Positions 31,668 to 40,734 of a stretch of DNA of 64,000 nt are shown here, piece after piece. The position numbers were made by a program, and so were the translations under genes. Every line of letters starts with the position of its first letter. The first letter of the stretch is position 1. Under the pieces are notes generated by a model. That model was not told the DNA's origin. It did no database searches and saw only the letters and a list, made by a program, of their open reading frames with translations. The stretch lies in the NCBI GenBank assembly GCA_029974595.1, contig JARKRC010000027.1, positions 62,001 to 126,000 on the forward strand, in the 5' to 3' direction. This stretch comes from Ereboglobus sp. (GTDB lineage Bacteria > Verrucomicrobiota > Verrucomicrobiia > Opitutales > Opitutaceae).

Positions 31668-33083
31668 ATGATTTCCAACCGCGACACCATCGCCGCGCTC
31701 GCCACGCCTCTCGGCACATCGGCCATTGCCATTGTGCGCGCGAGCGGGCCCGACTGTGCCGCGATCGCCCGCGACGCGCTCAAACTCCCCCACCCTCCCC
31801 CGGCCCGCGCCGCCACGCACGCCGATTACCGCGATCGCTCCGGCGCGCTTCTCGACGATGTCGTGGCCACCTACTACGCCGCGCCCAACTCCTACACCGG
31901 CGACGACATCCTGGAAATCGCCTGCCACGGAAACCCTTTTATCGCGCAAAAAATCCTCGAAGACCTCCTCACCCGCGGCTGCCGCCCCGCCGAGGCCGGC
32001 GAGTTTACCCGCCGCGCCTTCATCAATGGACGCATCGATCTCAGCCAGGCCGAGGCCGTAATGGACCTCATCCATGCCCGCAGCGAACGCGCACTAATCG
32101 CTGCCAACCAACAGCTTCGCGGCTCACTCGGACGCCATCTCGCCAGCCTGACCGAGGAGCTTCTCTCCGCTCTCGCCCATGTCGAGGCCTACATCGATTT
32201 CCCCGACGAAGATCTTCCGGACGAAGACCGAGTAAGCGTCCGCCGCACACTCGACTCCCTCCAAACAGGTACCGCGCGACTCCTTGCCACGCAACATTAT
32301 GGAGAACTTTTGCGCGAAGGCATCCGCACGGTCATCATCGGCGAGCCCAATGCGGGCAAAAGCTCGCTCCTCAACCGTCTCGTCGGACACGAACGCGCCC
32401 TCGTAAGTCCCGAACCTGGAACGACTCGCGATTTTATTGAGGAACGCCTGCACATCGGCCCGCATTGTCTGCGGCTCATCGACACCGCGGGTCTGAATCC
32501 CTCCCCTACCCTGCTCGAAAAACTCGGCATGGCCAAGACCCTCGAACGCGCCAGCGAGGCCGACCTGTTCCTGCTCGTGCTGGATGCCACGAAACCGCAT
32601 CCCAATTTACCGCAAGAGGTTACGTGTAAATTGACGTCGGACAACGCCCTTGTTGTTTTTAACAAAATAGACCTCGTTGAGGCGGGGAAATCTCAAATCC
32701 CAAACTCCAAATCCCAAAGAAATTCCAAATTCCAAATCTCAAATTCCAAAACAAAAACCGACATAACAGATTTTGTTAAAACAAGTTGCGTGACCGGTGA
32801 AGGGATTGAGTTACTTGAAAAAGCCATTGTGGCCCGCGCGGAGGCGTTCCGTCGCGATCAAGGTGATGAAATCATTGCCATCAACGCCCGCCATGCCGAT
32901 GCCCTCTCGCGCGCCCAAGCCAGCCTTGAGTCGGCGCTGGCCCACCTCGATGCCGGCGGCCCGTCCGAACTCCTCGCCGCCGATCTGCGCGCTGCGCTCG
33001 ACGCTTATGGCGAAATCGGCGGACGCATCGACAACGAGCGCATGCTCGATTATCTTTTCGCGACCTTCTGCATAGGAAAATAA
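31668..33083 (+). CDS. mnmE: tRNA uridine-5-carboxymethylaminomethyl modification GTPase MnmE
   Basis: A 471-residue GTPase that works with MnmG on the wobble uridine of several tRNAs. The start at 31668 (MISNRDTIAALATPLGTSAIAIVRASG) gives the standard tetrahydrofolate-binding N-domain. The G domain shows GEPNAGKSS near residue 225, TTRDF, DTAG and NKID. It ends in FCIGK, with the catalytic C-terminal Cys. Between NKID and the SC of the G5 region is an unusual low-complexity insert (about residues 341-365, rich in Ser, Lys, Asn, Gln) encoded by a simple AAATTCC-type repeat. Confidence 0.96.
   Translation: MISNRDTIAALATPLGTSAIAIVRASGPDCAAIARDALKLPHPPPARAATHADYRDRSGALLDDVVATYYAAPNSYTGDDILEIACHGNPFIAQKILEDLLTRGCRPAEAGEFTRRAFINGRIDLSQAEAVMDLIHARSERALIAANQQLRGSLGRHLASLTEELLSALAHVEAYIDFPDEDLPDEDRVSVRRTLDSLQTGTARLLATQHYGELLREGIRTVIIGEPNAGKSSLLNRLVGHERALVSPEPGTTRDFIEERLHIGPHCLRLIDTAGLNPSPTLLEKLGMAKTLERASEADLFLLVLDATKPHPNLPQEVTCKLTSDNALVVFNKIDLVEAGKSQIPNSKSQRNSKFQISNSKTKTDITDFVKTSCVTGEGIELLEKAIVARAEAFRRDQGDEIIAINARHADALSRAQASLESALAHLDAGGPSELLAADLRAALDAYGEIGGRIDNERMLDYLFATFCIGK
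32688..32760. repeat. Simple-pattern repeat in frame within mnmE
   Basis: A tract of short variants of CAAATTCC and CAAATCCC, adding about 24 residues to the G domain. Its composition is unlike flanking mnmE codons. Confidence 0.75.
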
Positions 33084-33152
33084 TTGGTTCACCACAAAGG
33101 TACAAAGAGCACGAAGAGAAAAAGAAGATAGAATTTCAGTCTTCAGCTTTTT

Positions 33153-33189
33153 CCCACTTCCACATTCCGAAATCCACATTCCGCATTTC
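33153..33189. repeat. Repeat block in the mnmE-mnmG spacer
   Basis: Units of CACATTCCG/AAATCC type. Its complement resembles the block inside mnmG at 33941-33976 (GAAATGCGGAATG units). Confidence 0.65.
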
Positions 33190-33194
33190 TTTCC

Positions 33195-35249
33195 GTGATC
33201 TACAATCCATCCAATCCATTTGACGTCATCGTCTGCGGCGCCGGGCACGCGGGCTGCGAGGCCGCGCTGGCCGCCGCCCGCATGGGCGCGCGCACCTTGC
33301 TCCTCACCGGCAATCTCGACACCATCGCCCAGATGTCATGCAACCCGGCCATTGGAGGCCAGGCCAAAGGCCAAATCGTTCGCGAAATCGACGCCCTCGG
33401 CGGCGAAATGGCCGTCAATACGGATGTGAGTGGCATCCAGTTCCGCCTTCTCAATGAATCCAAGGGCCCCGCCGTCCAGTCCCCTCGCGCCCAATGCGAC
33501 AAGAAAGCCTATCAGTTTCGTATGAAGCAAACATTGGAGCTTCAGCCCAATCTGCAAGTTTTCCAAGCCACCGTAACCGCCCTTACCTATACCCTGCCCT
33601 CCCGCGACCGCGTCACCGGCGTCAAAACCAATCTCGATGTCGATTTTCTCGGGCACACCGTTGTAGTCACGACAGGCACATTTCTGCGCGGGCTGATGCA
33701 CATCGGCTCGAATAAAAACGAAGGCGGCCGCCTCGGCGATTTCAGCGCGCGCACGCTCTCGGCAAGTTTTCTCGAAGCCGGCATCGAACTCGAACGCTTC
33801 AAAACCGGCACTCCGTGCCGCGTGCTTGGCCGGAGTCTGGATTTTTCCAAGATGCAGTCGCAATACGGTGACGAGGCCCCGACCTTGTTTGGCTTTTACG
33901 ATACGCGTGATCCGGAGGACTTGTTCCACGTGGAACAGGGAGAAATGCGGAATGCGGAATGCGGAGTGCGGAATAATGGAGAGGCGGGGTTGTTCCACGT
34001 GGAACGGCAGGAGCTCCGGCCTTTCACGCGCCTTGGCTGGACACCCGGCAGCGGACAGCTCGCGTGCTGGATGACTTACACCAACGACAAGACCGCCGCC
34101 ATCGTGCGTGCCAATCTGCACCGCTCGGCGATGTATTCAGGGCAGATTGAGGGCATCGGGCCGCGTTATTGCCCGAGTTTCGAGGACAAGGTCGTGAAAT
34201 TCGCCGAAAAGCCGCGCCATTTGCTTTTTCTCGAACCCGAGGGCCGCGCGACGGATGAATATTACATCAACGGCCTTTCCACCTCGTTGCCTTTTGATGT
34301 GCAGCTCGACATGGTGCACAGCGTGCCCGGATTGGAAAACGCCGTGATCCTCCGGCCTGCCTATGCCGTGGAATACGATTACGCGCCGCCGATGCAGCTT
34401 TTCCCATCGCTGGAGTCCAAAAAGGTCGAGAACCTGTTTTTTGCAGGCCAGATCAATGGCACTTCCGGTTATGAGGAGGCGGCAGGGCAGGGGCTTGTCG
34501 CCGGCGTCAATGCAGTGCGCAAGCTGCGTCAGCAACTCCCGCTCGTGATCAACCGCCATGAAGCCTACATCGGCGTGCTTATCGACGATCTGGTCACTAA
34601 GGGTGTGACGGAGCCGTATCGCATGTTCACGAGCCGCGCCGAGCACCGGCTGCTTTTTAACCATGGCAGCGCGGAATTGCGCCTCGTCCACCATGCGCGC
34701 GAACACGGGCTGCTCAGCGCGAGCCGCTTGGCGCGCATCGACGAAAAACGCGCGCAAATCGACCACTGGATTGCGCACTTGGAAAAAACGCGCGCGCCCG
34801 CAGGGCAGGGGACTTTGGGAGACTGCATTCGGCGCAGATTGACCGGCGCGCCCACAAAATCCGAAACGATGGCGGCTGGCGCGGGCGAAGCCGAGGGGCA
34901 GGGCAGGGGCGCAGAAAAGACAAACGCGGCCGCAAATTTTGGAGTGGATTTGCCTGCCGGGTTCCTTGCCCAGTCAAAGGCGGTGCGCGATGAAGTGCTT
35001 TATCGTATTAGTTACCAAGGCTATCTGGCACGCGAGCAACGTCAGATCGAGAAGTTTGCGCATATCGAGAAAATCAAAATTCCATCCGAAATGGATTTTC
35101 TGAAAGTGCGCGGGCTGCGCAAGGAATGCGCCCAAAAACTCCAGCAGTTCAAACCCTACACACTGGGCCAGGCAAGCCGTATAAGTGGAATTAACCCGTC
35201 GGATATCAACATCTTAATGATATTGATCGAATCCGGCAGGGCAGGATAG
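33195..35249 (+). CDS. mnmG: tRNA uridine-5-carboxymethylaminomethyl modification enzyme MnmG (GidA)
   Basis: A 684-residue FAD enzyme, partner of MnmE. The start is GTG at 33195, followed by the FAD site [14 protein letters not shown] (residues 11-24). Signature segments [63 protein letters not shown] and [14 protein letters not shown] are all present. It ends with [18 protein letters not shown]. Compared with E. coli MnmG there is an insert of about 30 residues near 243-272, which contains two copies of LFHVE encoded by parS-like DNA, and an Ala/Gly-rich insert near 550-576. The usual downstream rsmG-parA-parB genes are absent. Confidence 0.97.
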   Translation: MIYNPSNPFDVIVCGAGHAGCEAALAAARMGARTLLLTGNLDTIAQMSCNPAIGGQAKGQIVREIDALGGEMAVNTDVSGIQFRLLNESKGPAVQSPRAQCDKKAYQFRMKQTLELQPNLQVFQATVTALTYTLPSRDRVTGVKTNLDVDFLGHTVVVTTGTFLRGLMHIGSNKNEGGRLGDFSARTLSASFLEAGIELERFKTGTPCRVLGRSLDFSKMQSQYGDEAPTLFGFYDTRDPEDLFHVEQGEMRNAECGVRNNGEAGLFHVERQELRPFTRLGWTPGSGQLACWMTYTNDKTAAIVRANLHRSAMYSGQIEGIGPRYCPSFEDKVVKFAEKPRHLLFLEPEGRATDEYYINGLSTSLPFDVQLDMVHSVPGLENAVILRPAYAVEYDYAPPMQLFPSLESKKVENLFFAGQINGTSGYEEAAGQGLVAGVNAVRKLRQQLPLVINRHEAYIGVLIDDLVTKGVTEPYRMFTSRAEHRLLFNHGSAELRLVHHAREHGLLSASRLARIDEKRAQIDHWIAHLEKTRAPAGQGTLGDCIRRRLTGAPTKSETMAAGAGEAEGQGRGAEKTNAAANFGVDLPAGFLAQSKAVRDEVLYRISYQGYLAREQRQIEKFAHIEKIKIPSEMDFLKVRGLRKECAQKLQQFKPYTLGQASRISGINPSDINILMILIESGRAG
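33922..33937. other. parS-like site 1 inside mnmG
   Basis: TGTTCCACGTGGAACA is a perfect 16-base palindrome. It matches the GTTCCACGTGGAAC form of the bacterial centromere parS bound by ParB in, for example, pseudomonads. It encodes part of LFHVEQ at mnmG residues 243-248. Confidence 0.75.
33941..33976. repeat. Repeat block between the two parS-like sites
   Basis: Tandem units close to GCGGAAT, read in frame as RNAECGVRN within mnmG. A related block in opposite orientation lies at 33153-33189. Confidence 0.7.
33991..34006. other. parS-like site 2 inside mnmG
   Basis: TGTTCCACGTGGAACG, identical to site 1 except for the last base, 69 bases further on and in the same reading frame (residues 266-270, LFHVE). 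Confidence 0.75.
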
Positions 35250-35402
35250 GGCGCTTGGCACGGCTCGCCTGGGATTTTTCGTCTTCACGTTTCGGACAAC
35301 TCTGACTGACTGTCCTCATCGCGCACCTCGCCTCGGCCAAGCCGTCGCGCTTGACGCTTGGGGCTTCGTAGCGTCGAGTCGTGGTATCGAATTTACATCA
35401 TC

Positions 35403-37718
35403 ATGAACCAAGGAATTTTTTTCATACAAGACCTTGCCTTGGTGCTCGTTGTCGCCGCGGCCGCGGGGTGGATTTGCCAGCGCATCGGACTTTCCGTCGT
35501 GATCGGATACCTCATGGCAGGCATGCTGATTTCGCTGCATCCGTTCACCGATGCCATGTTGCAAGATCCTGCTCGTATCGAACGTCTTGCACAGGCCGGA
35601 TTGATTTTTCTCATGTTCGGGATCGGCCTGCGATTGAGCCTCCGACGATTGCGACGGCTCGGCCTGTCGCTCATGCTCGCGGTGTTCGCGAGCGCGGGAA
35701 TTATTTATTACACCACGCGAACCATCGCGACGGGCATGTTCGGGCTTGGCGACATGGAGGGACTTTTTCTTGCGGGCATGTTGATGGTGTCGTCGTCCGC
35801 GATCATCAGCAAGGTGATTGAGGAAACGGGCGGCGGGCACGAGCGCGCGGGGCAAACCGCGATGGGCGTCGTGGTGCTCGAGGACGTGGTGGCGGTGATG
35901 CTCGTGGCGCTGCTCAACTCGGTCGCGAAATTCGGCGGCACGCAGGAAGCGCACATCGGCAGCACGCTCGGCACGTTTGCGATGTTCGTGTTGATGACAT
36001 GCGTGGCCGGACTGCTTTTTGTGCCCTGGCTGCTGCGCAAGCTGAGTGTGTCGGCGGGCGGCGAGTTGCAGACGGTGGCCGTGGCGGGCATCCTGCTCGG
36101 ACTGGCGCTGCTCGCAAACCAGGCGGGCTACTCGCTCGCGCTCGGCGCGTTTTTGCTCGGCATGATCGTGGCGGAAACGCCTCAGCGCACGCAGGTCGAG
36201 CGCACGTTCGAGGGAATGACCGATGTGTTTTCGTCGGTGTTTTTCGTGGCGATCGGGTTGCAAATCGACCCGTTGATGCTCGCCGCCTCGTGGAAAATGA
36301 TCGTGGCGGTCGCGGCGCTCACAATCGTCGTGCGCACGTTTGCGGTGTCGTTCGCGCTGTCGTTGATCGGCACGCCGATGCGCAACGCCCTCCAGGCCGG
36401 GCTGATGGTCACGCCCATCGGCGAGTTCTCCTTCATCATCGCGCAGCTCGGTGTGACGGCCCTGCTCGTGCCAAAGGAATTTTATCCGATTGCGGTCGGC
36501 GTTTCGCTGCTGACCACCGTGTGCGCCCCCGCGCTCACGCGCAACGCCGCAAAGATCAGCTCGAACATCATGGCGCGCCTTCCAAACTGGATGCGCATCT
36601 GGCATGCCTACCACAGCGCGCAGCTCGCCCGCATGAAAATGCGCCGCAAGCGCAACATGCTCTGGCAGCTCAGCCGCAGGCGCATCATCCAGGTCGCCGT
36701 CGAGGTGCTCATGGTCACGGGTGTGATGTTTTTTTCGCGTCCGCTGCTCGACTGGCTGACCAACTGGCTGGGCCCGGACTGGCTGTTTCCCAACGGCCCG
36801 TCCGTCCTCTTCTGGCTGCTCATGGTAATCATCGTGATGGCGCCGCTCGTGGCGTTGTGGAGGAATCTTTCGGCGCTGAGCATACTCTACGCGCAGGCGC
36901 TCGTGCCGCGCAGCGCAAACTCGGCCCAGCGCCTGCGTCCGGTCATGGAGATGATGTTCAGGATCATCGCGGCCACGGTGATGTTCATCTGGGTGTCCAC
37001 CTTGCTGCCATCGGTGCCCGGCACGCGCTGGCTGCTGCCTGCCGGCGCGCTGGCTGCCGTGCTTCTTCTTATCCTGCTGCGGCGCAAGCTCATATACTGG
37101 CACAGTGAAATGGAATCGGAATTGCAATCAATGCTGAGCGGTCCGGCACGGTTGAGCGTGGAAACGACTGCGTCGTGGCTCAATGAGCATGACGACTGGA
37201 ACATCCGCGCGACGAGTTGTGTGCTGCCCGACCTCGCCGACTGCCGCGGAAAACGCATCAGTGAACTCGACTTGCGCGCGCAACACGGCTGCGTGATCGC
37301 GGGCATCGAGCGCCAGGGCGTGTTGCTGCCGCGCCCGCATCCCGACGAGATTCTGTATCCGCGGGACAAGGTCTTGCTGATCGGCACCGAGGAACAGGTC
37401 AACGCGGGCAAAAAAATCCTCCTCGCCGTCTCGGGCCGCGCGTATGCCGCCGAGTTCGACGATGTGCGCATGGACACGTTGCAAGTGCCGGCGGAAAGCC
37501 GCGCGGCAGACAAGGATCTGCGCACGCTCGCCCTCGCGCAGGCGCACCGCGTGCAGATCATCGGAATCCGCCGCGGCAGCCGCCGCATCCTCAATCCGGG
37601 CGGCGGTGAAATGCTGATGGCCGGCGATGAATTGCTCGTGACCGGCACGCCGGATGAATTGCGCTCCTTCAACGACTGGCTGATGGAAACAGAAGAAAGG
37701 AGTGAAGATGAAGGGTGA
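35403..37718 (+). CDS. Kef-type cation:proton antiporter with C-terminal RCK_C domains
   Basis: A 771-residue inner-membrane protein. The first 385 residues or so form the sodium/hydrogen exchanger fold with about twelve helices, including QRIGLSVVIGYLMAGMLI, GLIFLMFGIGLRLSLRRL and SSSAIISKVIEETGG. Further helices lie at about 450-560. The cytoplasmic C-terminus carries two RCK_C-type segments: RISELDLRAQHGCVIAGIERQG to LLIGTEEQV, and LRTLALAQAHRVQIIGIRRG to LLVTGTPDEL. These normally bind ligands and gate potassium or sodium export. The ATG at 35403 is chosen as the protein starts in the first helix there. Substrate is unknown. Confidence 0.85.
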   Translation: MNQGIFFIQDLALVLVVAAAAGWICQRIGLSVVIGYLMAGMLISLHPFTDAMLQDPARIERLAQAGLIFLMFGIGLRLSLRRLRRLGLSLMLAVFASAGIIYYTTRTIATGMFGLGDMEGLFLAGMLMVSSSAIISKVIEETGGGHERAGQTAMGVVVLEDVVAVMLVALLNSVAKFGGTQEAHIGSTLGTFAMFVLMTCVAGLLFVPWLLRKLSVSAGGELQTVAVAGILLGLALLANQAGYSLALGAFLLGMIVAETPQRTQVERTFEGMTDVFSSVFFVAIGLQIDPLMLAASWKMIVAVAALTIVVRTFAVSFALSLIGTPMRNALQAGLMVTPIGEFSFIIAQLGVTALLVPKEFYPIAVGVSLLTTVCAPALTRNAAKISSNIMARLPNWMRIWHAYHSAQLARMKMRRKRNMLWQLSRRRIIQVAVEVLMVTGVMFFSRPLLDWLTNWLGPDWLFPNGPSVLFWLLMVIIVMAPLVALWRNLSALSILYAQALVPRSANSAQRLRPVMEMMFRIIAATVMFIWVSTLLPSVPGTRWLLPAGALAAVLLLILLRRKLIYWHSEMESELQSMLSGPARLSVETTASWLNEHDDWNIRATSCVLPDLADCRGKRISELDLRAQHGCVIAGIERQGVLLPRPHPDEILYPRDKVLLIGTEEQVNAGKKILLAVSGRAYAAEFDDVRMDTLQVPAESRAADKDLRTLALAQAHRVQIIGIRRGSRRILNPGGGEMLMAGDELLVTGTPDELRSFNDWLMETEERSEDEG

Positions 37719-37861
37719 AAAAGGAAAGGGGCGGGCGGATGGATTTGCGTTCGCCGCGTCTTGGGTTTTGAGGTTGTGAAATTTTCGACACAGAAGCGCG
37801 AAACTGTGCTCCTTTGTTGCCATTTGCGGGCGCATCGCTACGCAATGCTGTGTATTTCCGA

Positions 37862-38359
37862 ATGAAAAACGAATCCGCCGCTCCGCTCGTCGCCATCATC
37901 ATGGGCAGCCAGTCCGACTGGCCCGTGCTCGAAAACGCCGCCAAAACGCTCGCCGATTTCGGCATCGCCTACGAAGCGCGCGTGATCAGCGCGCACCGCA
38001 CGCCGCATGTCGCCTTTGAATACGCGACATCCGCGCAAAAGCGCGGCCTGAAATGCATCATCGCCGGCGCAGGCATGGCGGCGCACCTCGCCGGTGTCCT
38101 GGCCGGGCTCACGCAACTGCCCGTGCTCGGCGTCCCGATGGAATCGCCGCAACTGAAGGGTCTCGACTCCCTGCTTTCCACGGTGCAAATGCCCGGCGGC
38201 GTGCCCGTCGCGACTTTCGCCATCGGCAAGGCCGGCGCGGTCAACGCAGCCCTGTTCGCCGTGTCGATGCTGGCGCTGAACGATGCGACGCTCTCAAAAG
38301 CCTTGGGCGATTTCCGCGCCGCGCAGACGCAAAAAGTGCTCGATGTGAAGCTGGCGTGA
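37862..38359 (+). CDS. purE: N5-carboxyaminoimidazole ribonucleotide mutase (PurE, class I)
   Basis: A 165-residue enzyme of purine synthesis that converts N5-CAIR to CAIR. The start at 37862 gives MKNESAAPLVAIIMGSQSDWPVLENA, with the GSQSDW motif of the substrate site. ISAHRTPH contains the catalytic histidine, and GAGMAAHLAGVLAGLT and MPGGVPVATFAIG are also typical. Class I PurE needs PurK, which is not in this window. Confidence 0.96.
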   Translation: MKNESAAPLVAIIMGSQSDWPVLENAAKTLADFGIAYEARVISAHRTPHVAFEYATSAQKRGLKCIIAGAGMAAHLAGVLAGLTQLPVLGVPMESPQLKGLDSLLSTVQMPGGVPVATFAIGKAGAVNAALFAVSMLALNDATLSKALGDFRAAQTQKVLDVKLA

Positions 38360-38365
38360 TTTTCC

Positions 38366-38382
38366 GGAGGGCGAAGCCCTCC
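38366..38382. repeat. Short perfect hairpin between convergent purE and the next gene
   Basis: GGAGGGC, loop GAA, GCCCTCC. There is no T-run. It lies between two convergent genes. Confidence 0.6.
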
Positions 38383-38385
38383 AGG

Positions 38386-39273
38386 TTACAAATACCGCAT
38401 CGCGCGGCCGAGGTAGTTGAGCATCCAGAGTTCCTTCCAAGTGCGGTAGCGGCCGGCTTTTGTCATGCGGCCGGTTTCCTCGCGCTCATTATACGGCGCG
38501 AGAAAACCCAGCTCAATGTTGAGTTGCTCGATGGCACGCTGGTGGGTGTTCATTTCCTCGATCGGGTCGGCTGTGTCGGGCACGGGGGTTTCGTTGTTCG
38601 TGGCGAGGCGGCTGCGGTGGAATTGCAGGAGCGCGCCAAGCGAGCGCATCCACGGCTTGCGCTCGACGAGCCAGTTTTCCGGGTAAAAGCCCGCGTAGGG
38701 CATAAACGTGTTGTCGGTCACGTAGCGGCAGCCGTCGGCCGTGAGCGTCGAAATGCCGATGACGGCGGCGATGCCTCCGGTCGGCGCTTGCGGCAGAAAG
38801 GTGATTTGCAGGCGCGTGGTGGCGTCCTGGTTTTGGTAGATCGAGACGCGCACATACGCGCTGCCCGCGATATGCGCGCGCATCGACGCCAGGTGGGCAA
38901 AACCGCTGGCGCGAATCTGGTCGCGCAGTTTCAAGAACCGGTTTTGCGTGGGCCATCCTTCGCCGGAGTCGTTGGGTTCGTAGCGTGGAAAGAGCGGCAG
39001 TTCGCTTTGGCTGTAGGCTTGGATCGCCATCCAGTTGTAGAGTGTTTCGCCCAAAAACCAGAGGAGCGCGAAGATGAGCGCAAGAAGCCAGAAGGGATGA
39101 TCGACGAGCTCGAATCCTTTCAGCAAATAGGCGCCACCCGTAGCGAAGATGCCCCAGCGCAGCCAGCGGTTGACGAGTGCGATGACTGGCGACGCCTCGA
39201 CGCGGTTAATGCGCATGAGCACGAGCGAAAGCGCCATGGCGAGAAAGATGAGATAGGCGGGATCGAAGGTCAT
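38386..39273 (-). CDS. Membrane protein of unknown function
   Basis: A 295-residue protein. The start at 39273 (MTFDPAYLIFLAMALSLVLMRINRVE) places a hydrophobic helix at residues 5-20, with further helices at about 40-55 and 60-80 (FWLLALIFALLWFLGETLYNWMAI). The remaining 200 residues are soluble, with segments such as AHIAGSAYVRVSIYQNQDATTRLQITFLPQAP and DGCRYVTDNTFMPYAGFYPENW. No family recognised. It may sit in a transcript with dnaN, since both run leftwards and the gap holds only hairpins. Confidence 0.75.
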   Translation of the reverse strand: MTFDPAYLIFLAMALSLVLMRINRVEASPVIALVNRWLRWGIFATGGAYLLKGFELVDHPFWLLALIFALLWFLGETLYNWMAIQAYSQSELPLFPRYEPNDSGEGWPTQNRFLKLRDQIRASGFAHLASMRAHIAGSAYVRVSIYQNQDATTRLQITFLPQAPTGGIAAVIGISTLTADGCRYVTDNTFMPYAGFYPENWLVERKPWMRSLGALLQFHRSRLATNNETPVPDTADPIEEMNTHQRAIEQLNIELGFLAPYNEREETGRMTKAGRYRTWKELWMLNYLGRAMRYL

Positions 39274-39287
39274 CGGTATTCCTAAAA

Positions 39288-39316
39288 AAACATAGCACAG
39301 ACATTCCTGTCTGTGC
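39288..39316 (-). terminator. TTCC-loop hairpin and T-run after dnaN
   Basis: Arms GCACAGACA (39295-39303) and TGTCTGTGC (39308-39316) with loop TTCC. On the minus strand the stem is followed by TATGTTTTTTT, so it can end the dnaN transcript. Confidence 0.65.
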
Positions 39317-39338
39317 ATGCGTATTTTCCGCGTTTTTT

Positions 39339-39362
39339 GGCGCGGACATTTCTGCCCGCGCC
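39339..39362. repeat. Second hairpin downstream of dnaN
   Basis: GGCGCGGACA, loop TTTC, TGCCCGCGCC, a 10-base stem with one mismatch. It begins just beyond the dnaN stop. Confidence 0.6.
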
Positions 39363-39372
39363 CGTCTTTTCA

Positions 39373-40497
39373 TCAACTCATGCGCACGGGCATGATCACG
39401 CAGATGAAGCTGTCGAGTGTCTTGAAAACGCCCGGACTGACTTCGTCCTTCAGCTCAAAAAACACTTCGTCTTTCGCAAGCGACTTGAGCGGGTCGAGGA
39501 TGAAATTCGGATTGAAGGCGACCTGGAGCTCCGGGCCGCTGTAAGCGATGGCCATGTGCTCGTGCGCCTCGCCGAAATCGGGGCTTTGCGCCATGACTTC
39601 CAGCTGGTTTGTGCTGAGCTTGATTTTGACGGAGTTGGATTTGTCGCTGCACACGAGCGCGGCGCGATGCACGCATTGGTGGAAAAGTTCGCGCTCCAAT
39701 TTGATGCGCTGGTGCGTTTCCTTCGGAATGACTTGGTTGTAATTCGGGTAGTTGCCCTCGACGACTTTCGAGTAGAGGTAGATGCTGTCGAGAAGACCGC
39801 TGGTGTCTTTTTCCACGTTGATTTGGAAGGAGGCGCGACGCTCATTGAAAGCGACTTTCACTTTCGCGCCCTTGTCGAGCATGCGGAGGAGCTCGGCAAC
39901 CGTCTTCGCGGGCACGGTGATATTGCCGGCGCTGCCCTCGGGAATTTCCATTTCCTTGCTCATGAGGGCGAGACGGCGGCCATCGGTGGCGACAACGGAA
40001 AACTTGCCGTCCTTGAAGCTGAAATAAACGCCGTTGAGAATGTAGCGGGTTTCGTCGGTCGATTGCGCGTAGGCGACGCTTTTGAGCATGCCGATAAGTT
40101 CGGCTTGTTCGAGGACGAAGGATTTTTCGTTGCTGAACTCGGGAAGGGGAGGGAACTCCTCCTTGCCGATGCCCATGATGCGGAAATTGGAGCCGCCTGA
40201 CGTGACTTTGACTTGGTGGCTGGGCGAGGCGTCCACGGAAACGTCGAGATTGGGCAGTTCCTTCACGATGGTGGCGAGCCGCCTGACAGGAAGGGTGACG
40301 GTGCCGGGCTGCGAGACCTCGGCTTTGATTTTGCAGCGGATGCCGAGATCGAGGTTCGTGGTTGTGAGCGAGATGGAGTCCTTGTCAGCCTCGATCAGGA
40401 CATTGCTCAAAATGGGCATTGTGGCCTTGGAGCCAACGACGTTGAGGACCTGTGTGAGTCCGTTGCTGAAGTGATCGCGGTTGATTTTGAATTTCAT
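39373..40497 (-). CDS. dnaN: DNA polymerase III subunit beta (sliding clamp)
   Basis: A 374-residue clamp protein. The start at 40497 gives [24 protein letters not shown]. Family segments are [13 protein letters not shown], GDxL-like [52 protein letters not shown], and the C-terminal [10 protein letters not shown], which matches the usual VIMPMRL end. It forms the ring that tethers DNA polymerase III to DNA. No dnaA is adjacent. The 237-base upstream gap has origin-like features. Confidence 0.97.
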   Translation of the reverse strand: MKFKINRDHFSNGLTQVLNVVGSKATMPILSNVLIEADKDSISLTTTNLDLGIRCKIKAEVSQPGTVTLPVRRLATIVKELPNLDVSVDASPSHQVKVTSGGSNFRIMGIGKEEFPPLPEFSNEKSFVLEQAELIGMLKSVAYAQSTDETRYILNGVYFSFKDGKFSVVATDGRRLALMSKEMEIPEGSAGNITVPAKTVAELLRMLDKGAKVKVAFNERRASFQINVEKDTSGLLDSIYLYSKVVEGNYPNYNQVIPKETHQRIKLERELFHQCVHRAALVCSDKSNSVKIKLSTNQLEVMAQSPDFGEAHEHMAIAYSGPELQVAFNPNFILDPLKSLAKDEVFFELKDEVSPGVFKTLDSFICVIMPVRMS

Positions 40498-40734
40498 GTG
40501 CGGCGGGAAGGTGTGAGCAGGGTGTGGTTTTGAAAGAACTAACAAAGTCTAAATATTTATTAGATCAATAAAGAATAATATCCGTATTATTATGGACGGT
40601 GAAAACGGGGACAAGTCGGCATTTTGTCTCTGAACGGAAGGGTGGCGAAGGCTGTGAACAAACTCCGGGAAGGGAGCCAATAAGTCGAGGGTTATTCACA
40701 GGGCAAAGTTATTTGGAAGTTGCGGGCAGGTTGC
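40498..40734. other. Candidate replication origin or dnaN control region
   Basis: An AT-rich tract covers about 40535-40595. TTATTCACA at 40692-40700 is a perfect DnaA-box match (TTWTNCACA). TGTGAACAA at 40653-40661 (TTGTTCACA on the other strand) differs at one position, and TTGCTCACA at 40731-40739 at two. The region lies upstream of dnaN and 6.5 kb from two parS-like sites. One good box is little for an origin, so a DnaA-controlled promoter is the simpler reading. Confidence 0.4.

Noticed and set aside
38366-38382. Terminator between purE and its convergent neighbour
   Set aside because: The stem is good, but neither strand has a T-run after it, so it is listed only as a hairpin.
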